DNA of 64,000 nucleotides from Piscicola geometra (Eukaryota > Annelida > Clitellata > Hirudinida > Piscicolidae). Positions 57,604 through 64,000 of this stretch are shown one piece after another; within the stretch, counting starts at the first letter, position 1, and the number at the start of each line of letters is the position of its first letter. The notes under the pieces are model-generated. The model was not told the origin of the DNA. It did no database searches and worked only from the letters and a program-made list of their open reading frames with translations. The DNA is taken from contig OX030955.1 of assembly GCA_943735955.1 (NCBI GenBank), positions 12,161,220 through 12,225,219 on the forward strand, in the 5' to 3' direction. The translations under genes and the position numbers were made by a program.

Positions 57604-58008
57604 ATGTCTGGCAGAGGTAAAGGCGGCAAAGTGAAGGGAAAGTCAAAGACTAGGTCGAGTCGTGCGGGACTGCAATTCCCGGTCGGAAGAATTCACAGAC
57701 TTCTTCGCAAAGGCAACTACGCCGAAAGAATCGGTGCAGGCGCGCCAGTCTACTTGGCCGCCGTGATGGAGTACTTGGCGGCTGAGGTACTCGAGTTGGC
57801 GGGCAACGCCGCGCGTGACAACAAGAAGACGAGAATCATTCCTCGTCACTTGCAACTAGCCATCAGGAACGACGAAGAGTTGAACAAACTTTTGTCCGGC
57901 GTCACGATCGCCCAAGGTGGTGTCTTGCCAAACATCCAGGCGGTTCTGCTGCCCAAGAAGACCGCTACAACTGGTGGAGGAGGCAGCCAGGCTGTTTCCA
58001 GTCAGTAA
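57604..58008 (+). CDS. H2A: Histone H2A, copy 11
   Basis: Protein identical to the copy at 1663. Confidence 0.98.
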   Translation: MSGRGKGGKVKGKSKTRSSRAGLQFPVGRIHRLLRKGNYAERIGAGAPVYLAAVMEYLAAEVLELAGNAARDNKKTRIIPRHLQLAIRNDEELNKLLSGVTIAQGGVLPNIQAVLLPKKTATTGGGGSQAVSSQ

Positions 58009-58049
58009 CGGATTCTGCTTGCTTCTTTACCAGCGAACAACTTCAAAAC

Positions 58050-58065
58050 GGCTCTTTTCAGAGCC
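58050..58065 (+). terminator. Histone mRNA 3' stem-loop, H2A copy 11
   Basis: Consensus hairpin. Confidence 0.96.
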
Positions 58066-60755
58066 ACCCAATCTCGAAAAATAAAAAAGACTCTATGTTG
58101 TTGTTGTTTACTAAAGTAATGTAAACATTTTATTATTCTTTTTTCTTGTTGTCGTCGTTTTCCATTTCGGCTTTATATCCGTCCATAAGCAGTATCAGCA
58201 TCAAGGCGTCTACACTTTTCATAAATTCGGCTTTTTCATTATTTCTAACAAAGTCGCTTGAGATTGATTATATAAAAGGAAATTCCTTTTAGAAGGAGGA
58301 AAGTACTATAATTGTGAAAACGTAATTGAACCTAGCAGGCTAGAGGGTATCAAGGCATCTTTAGGCAACTATCATATTATATTCATTCATATTTCTACCT
58401 ACTGTTTCGAGTTATCTTCGTGGTGACTCAAAAACAAACGGCATAATAATAATAATAATAGATGTGTCTATAAAAGTAGTATGGCCCTCAATGCCTCTAC
58501 TCCTTTCACCATTTGTGATAAATAAAGCTTGTAAAAGAGTCACTTCAATTCAAATAAATTCCAAATTTAGAAAAAGTATTCTTTTCTATCTATTCAACAA
58601 TCTCATGTTGTATACACTTAATTAAATATTTCACAAAGTTTGAATTTTAAGTGTAATCTTTAGTCGCCAGGGGGACAAAAAACTTAAATTTATAAGGGTT
58701 TTTTCTTTGATTATTTATAAAATCATGAAATTTAGATGAAGTGCATAATAACAACAAAAATATTAACAGCAATAGAGCCATGGCAGTTTCAGTCTGCCTG
58801 CCTGCCTGCCTGCCTGCCTTCCTCCCTGCCAGCTAGCCTCTGCCTGCACACCTATATCTATTCAATATGTAGTAGCATTAGAAGAAGGCTTTCAATTTGA
58901 AGGCAGAATGCATTTATTATTAATATTAATTTCCATTTGGATTATTAATATTCACACAATATTCTTCTTTTTTTTCTATTCATCTACTATGCTTTCATAG
59001 GCACTCCAAAGGCTGCCTTCCAACATAAGGCAATTGCTCACACTCAGACTGGCACTGCTTTGTAATTATATTTATTGTCTTCATTAATGTTCAAGATGAG
59101 AGCTAGATTGCTATTATTAGTATTTATGAACTGCAAAAAAAATTCATTTGAAATGTTCAAGTAGATAGAAAGAAAAAAAGATTGAATGTAAATGCCATCA
59201 GGCAGAAGCAAGTGCAAGAAAGAAGACAAGAAAGAGTCACTCTATAGCAGCATTTGTAGCTACTCTTTAGCTTGGTATTTCTCATAAACAGTCAAAAGCC
59301 TACTCATGCCATGACAGTAAAACATCTTGGATGTATCTTGTATGTATGTATGTATGAGAATGTAGAAGGTATTAGTTCTTGAAAGAACTAGTTTTAGCTC
59401 TAAAGAAATAAGCATCGGATTCTTTTTTCATTTAATTAGACTTATTAAAAAGCTAATTTTTAATTTCCTTATAACTCTAGTTCTTTCAAATCTCGGTCTT
59501 TTCGTTGGCGCCAAAACGCTTTGTTCTTTCAAGTTTATAAACAAAGCCTTTAAACACCCTTCATTTTGACTTTTAAACGCAATTCTTTTGCCTAAATTTA
59601 TTAACTTACATTTATATAAGAAAAAGAAGAGTAGAAGGATGATAAGGAGACATTTTCTTTTATTCCATAAGTACCTTCAAACCATGCCAATTAAAAATTT
59701 CTAAATGATGATGAAGCATTAAAGTGTTATGAGGTGAAATCTTATGAGATAGGTGAGCAGTCAGTCAGACAGGCAGACAGACAGGCAGGCAGGCAGGCAG
59801 GCAGCAGACAGGCACTCAGTCAGTCAGTGAGGCAACAAGACCTAGTCATTAAGCAAAATTTGGGAATTTGAGTAAAAGACCAAAAGAAAAACTTATAAAA
59901 ACATTTAAAACTCACTTGCTGCTTCAGAGGAGAAGGTGAGCAAGAGATTATGAGCCTTATCAATATCTCTATAGATAGTTGCCAAAAATGACATGCAAAT
60001 AGTAATAAAAACTAAAAAGTAGAAGAAACATTCTATTTAATTCTATATATCGAGTCAAAAGAATCATGTGGATTAAAAATAAGAAGATATACTATTTAGA
60101 AATGACATGTGTGAACATGCATTCAGTCAGTCAAGGGCTCTTACAAAGAGGCAAGCAAGGATAGAATCCACTTTTGTTGATTGAAAGTAACATGTAAAAG
60201 TATAAATTTTATAAAATCAAAATAACTCACCTTTCGACTGTTTACAAAAACTTCATCTCAATCAAGTATGTAGAAGGCAAAAACTGCCTAAAAACTATTA
60301 GATTGGCATAAACGCACCAAGAAAGAAGTTGTGATTTTCTTTTAATCAAAAAATATCTATCAATCAAATATATATGAAAAATGTTTTAAAAGGTTGCAAA
60401 TGTCAAGAGATTCAATCTGATGTCATGAGAGAGCAGGAGGGCAGACAGGCATAAAGACCTAAGGGAAATAATATATACTCTTGACTATATGTTCTTATTA
60501 TAGGATGAAAATGTAATTTTTTTTATTATCCAAATAACTCACTAATACTAACTATATTGAAATTATTATTTTTAGTCGCCAGAGAGCCAAAAATAGCAAT
60601 AAATAAAATAACAACTGACCGAATGAGAAGGGAGGATGCTTCTTTTTCTTTACACCACCACCACCAACAGCAACAACAACAACAACAGCAACAACAACAA
60701 CAACAGCAGCAACGAAGAAACAACAACAAAGTTTATTTCTTTTTTGAGCATTGGT

Positions 60756-60771
60756 GGCTCTGAAAAGAGCC
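60756..60771 (-). terminator. Histone mRNA 3' stem-loop, H3 copy 11
   Basis: Consensus hairpin on the minus strand. Confidence 0.96.
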
Positions 60772-60807
60772 GTTTTGTGGTGCAAGTTAAGTGATGAGCA
60801 TTTCTTC

Positions 60808-61917
<1,110 letters not shown>

Positions 61918-61954
61918 GTCTCTTTCATCTATCCATCCATCCATCCTCACAAAC

Positions 61955-61970
61955 GGTCCTTTTCAGGACC
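61955..61970 (+). terminator. Histone mRNA 3' stem-loop, H4 copy 12
   Basis: H4-type variant hairpin. Confidence 0.95.
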
Positions 61971-62354
61971 ACAATTTCGAAAAAACAAAAATAACTTTTG
62001 TCCTTTACCTCTCATATGAAAGAAAATTATTCTTCTTATTAATGGCTTAATATTCTTGATTGATTGATTACATTGAGTGAATTTTTGTTCAATAATAAAA
62101 AATGGAATCTCTCAAGTACATAATCATTATTATTATCATGTCTATTCTTGATTTAGTGGACTTTTTTTAAATAATTAAAAACTTTATTAAATTGAATCTT
62201 TATTAAAAGTAAAAATATACATTTTCGGAGAGTTCAATTTTCAATTCATCTAATCAATTAAGCATTTCATTAGCGGTGCCGTTAAGAGAGGTGCAGGCTA
62301 ATATTAAATGAATAATCAACAAAGTGTCTATTTTTTCGTTTTTTGACATTTGGT

Positions 62355-62370
62355 GGCTCTGAAAAGAGCC
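62355..62370 (-). terminator. Histone mRNA 3' stem-loop, H2B copy 12
   Basis: Consensus hairpin on the minus strand. Confidence 0.96.
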
Positions 62371-62408
62371 TTTTGATGAATGTTTAATAGTGAGGTAGTA
62401 GCAGATTT

Positions 62409-62780
62409 CTACTTGGAGCTGGTGTACTTGGTGACGGCCTTGGTTCCTTCGCTTACAGCGTGCTTCGCCAACTCACCGGGCAGCAGGAGTCGAACGGCTG
62501 TTTGAATTTCCCTAGACGTGATGGTCGAGCGCTTGTTGTAGTGCGCCAGTCTAGACGCCTCAGCAGCGATTCTCTCGAAGATGTCGTTCACGAAAGAGTT
62601 CATGATCGACATAGCCTTGCCGCTGATGCCGGTGTCGGGGTGCACTTGCTTGAGCACCTTGTAGATGTAAATGAAGTAGGACTCCTTTCGCCTCTTCTTC
62701 TGCTTCTTATCGGCATTTCTGACCGCCTTCGCCTTACTCGCGGCCTTCTTGGCTCCCTTACTGGCTGGTTTGGGTGGCAT
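62409..62780 (-). CDS. H2B: Histone H2B, copy 12
   Basis: Protein identical to the copy at 865; Pro100 codon is CCC. Confidence 0.99.
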   Translation of the reverse strand: MPPKPASKGAKKAASKAKAVRNADKKQKKRRKESYFIYIYKVLKQVHPDTGISGKAMSIMNSFVNDIFERIAAEASRLAHYNKRSTITSREIQTAVRLLLPGELAKHAVSEGTKAVTKYTSSK

Positions 62781-63206
62781 GCTTGTTGACTAATTGACTG
62801 ACTAACTGACCGACTGAGAATGAGAATATGTGAAATTTCACAAATGCAGAGTCGACGTCTTGCTACTATTTATACGGAAAGCGATCTCGCCACTTTAGTC
62901 AAGTTATCACGTGAGCAATTGACTAAAGTTACTCAGCCAATTAGAGCCGACGTTCGAAAGTTTGACTAAAGTGAAATAGACGAATGGCGGTTGATATTTC
63001 AAATTTGACTAAAGTCAAATCGACGAACGGCGGTTGAGACAACAAAGTTGACTAAAGTGAAATCGACGAATGGCAGTAGAGATTTCAAATTTGACTAAAG
63101 TCACTTTTGTATATAAAGGAGCTTTCAAATTTAACTCGACATAACTACCGATCTCCATTCCATTAGATTTTACATTTCTTAGTAGTCAACGTCATCAGTC
63201 ATCAGC
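62781..63206. promoter_or_regulatory. Divergent H2B/H2A promoter, unit 12
   Basis: Five-module form. H2B TATA 62867-62874, H2A TATA 63110-63117. Confidence 0.82.
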
Positions 63207-63611
63207 ATGTCTGGCAGAGGTAAAGGCGGCAAAGTGAAGGGAAAGTCAAAGACTAGGTCGAGTCGTGCGGGACTGCAATTCCCGGTCGGAAGAATTCACA
63301 GACTTCTTCGCAAAGGCAACTACGCCGAAAGAATCGGTGCAGGCGCGCCAGTCTACTTGGCCGCCGTGATGGAGTACTTGGCGGCTGAGGTACTCGAGTT
63401 GGCGGGCAACGCCGCGCGTGACAACAAGAAGACGAGAATCATTCCTCGTCACTTGCAACTAGCCATCAGGAACGACGAAGAGTTGAACAAACTTTTGTCC
63501 GGCGTCACGATCGCCCAAGGTGGTGTCTTGCCAAACATCCAGGCGGTTCTGCTGCCCAAGAAGACCGCTACAACTGGTGGAGGAGGCAGCCAGGCTGTTT
63601 CCAGTCAGTAA
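63207..63611 (+). CDS. H2A: Histone H2A, copy 12
   Basis: Protein identical to the copy at 1663. Confidence 0.98.
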   Translation: MSGRGKGGKVKGKSKTRSSRAGLQFPVGRIHRLLRKGNYAERIGAGAPVYLAAVMEYLAAEVLELAGNAARDNKKTRIIPRHLQLAIRNDEELNKLLSGVTIAQGGVLPNIQAVLLPKKTATTGGGGSQAVSSQ

Positions 63612-64000
63612 CGGATTCTGCTTGCTTCTTTACCAGCGAACAACTTCAAAACGGCTCTTTTCAGAGCCACCCAATCTCGAAAAATAAAAAAGACTCTATG
63701 TTGTTGTTGTTTACTAAAGTAATGTAAACATTTTATTATTCTTTTTTCTTGTTGTCGTCGTTTTCCATTTCGGCTTTATATCCGTCCATAAGCAGTATCA
63801 GCATCAAGGCGTCTACACTTTTCATAAATTCGGCTTTTTCATTATTTCTAACAAAGTCGCTTGAGATTGATTATATAAAAGGAAATTCCTTTTAGAAGGA
63901 GGAAAGTACTATAATTGTGAAAACGTAATTGAACCTAGCAGGCTAGAGGGTATCAAGGCATCTTTAGGCAACTATCATATTATATTCATTCATATTTCTA
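63612..64000. other. H2A-H3 spacer, unit 12 (cut by window end)
   Basis: Only the first 389 bp are present. They match the other spacers through the TATA-like palindrome. The informative SNPs and microsatellites lie outside the window, as does the expected H3. Confidence 0.85.
63653..63668 (+). terminator. Histone mRNA 3' stem-loop, H2A copy 12
   Basis: Consensus hairpin. Confidence 0.96.

Larger units (their letters stand above)
58009..60807. other. H2A-H3 spacer, unit 11 (2799 bp)
   Basis: CTGC x6 (58794-58817), CAGG x5 (59782-59801), CAC x4 plus CAR x16 (60653-60712). Commonest form. No gene recognised. Confidence 0.85.
61918..62408. other. Convergent H4/H2B 3' region, unit 12
   Basis: 491 bp as in unit 1; no gene. 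Confidence 0.85.

Overview
The window is one long tandem array of replication-dependent core histone genes from an animal genome. Each repeat is about 5.5-5.6 kb and carries four intronless genes in the order H4(+), H2B(-), H2A(+), H3(-). The array runs edge to edge: 12 copies each of H4, H2B and H2A and 11 of H3 (47 intact genes). It starts inside an H4 5' region at base 1 and stops inside the twelfth spacer at base 64000. No linker histone H1 and no other recognisable gene is present. Metazoan origin follows from the 16-nt histone mRNA 3' hairpin after every gene and from the protein sequences. H2B with AMSIMNSF and H2A with VMEYL look protostome-like, and H4 starts MSGRGK rather than the MTGRGK of Drosophila. 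A spiralian is plausible, but the species cannot be named from this sequence.

Layout of one unit: (1) an H3/H4 divergent promoter of 387 bp with a TATA box on each side, one ATTGG and three CCAAT boxes, and three GACTAAAGTC elements; (2) H4, then a 486-491 bp convergent region where H4 and H2B transcripts end in hairpins; (3) H2B and H2A diverging from a 426-bp promoter (340 bp in unit 2) holding an E-box, a CCAAT box and a GACTAAAG element repeated with an exact 43-bp period; (4) H2A, then a 2.79-2.81 kb AT-rich spacer with microsatellites and a palindrome-rich centre containing an E2F-like site; (5) H3 transcribed back into that spacer. The four genes supply the complete nucleosome core, and the shared dyad element in both promoters suggests a common S-phase control (inference).

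The units are almost identical. All copies of each protein are the same, and the only coding difference I found is one synonymous change in H2B. Differences are a handful of SNPs, microsatellite steps, an 86-bp (2 x 43) promoter deletion and a 5-bp deletion in unit 2, and a mosaic spacer in unit 8. These marks record unequal exchange and gene conversion. The most unusual items are the 43-bp phased promoter array, the lysine-free SQ-containing H2A tail, the compensated stem change in the H4 hairpin, and the structured spacer core. I found no sign of a previously unknown multi-gene system; the novelty lies in regulation and array evolution.
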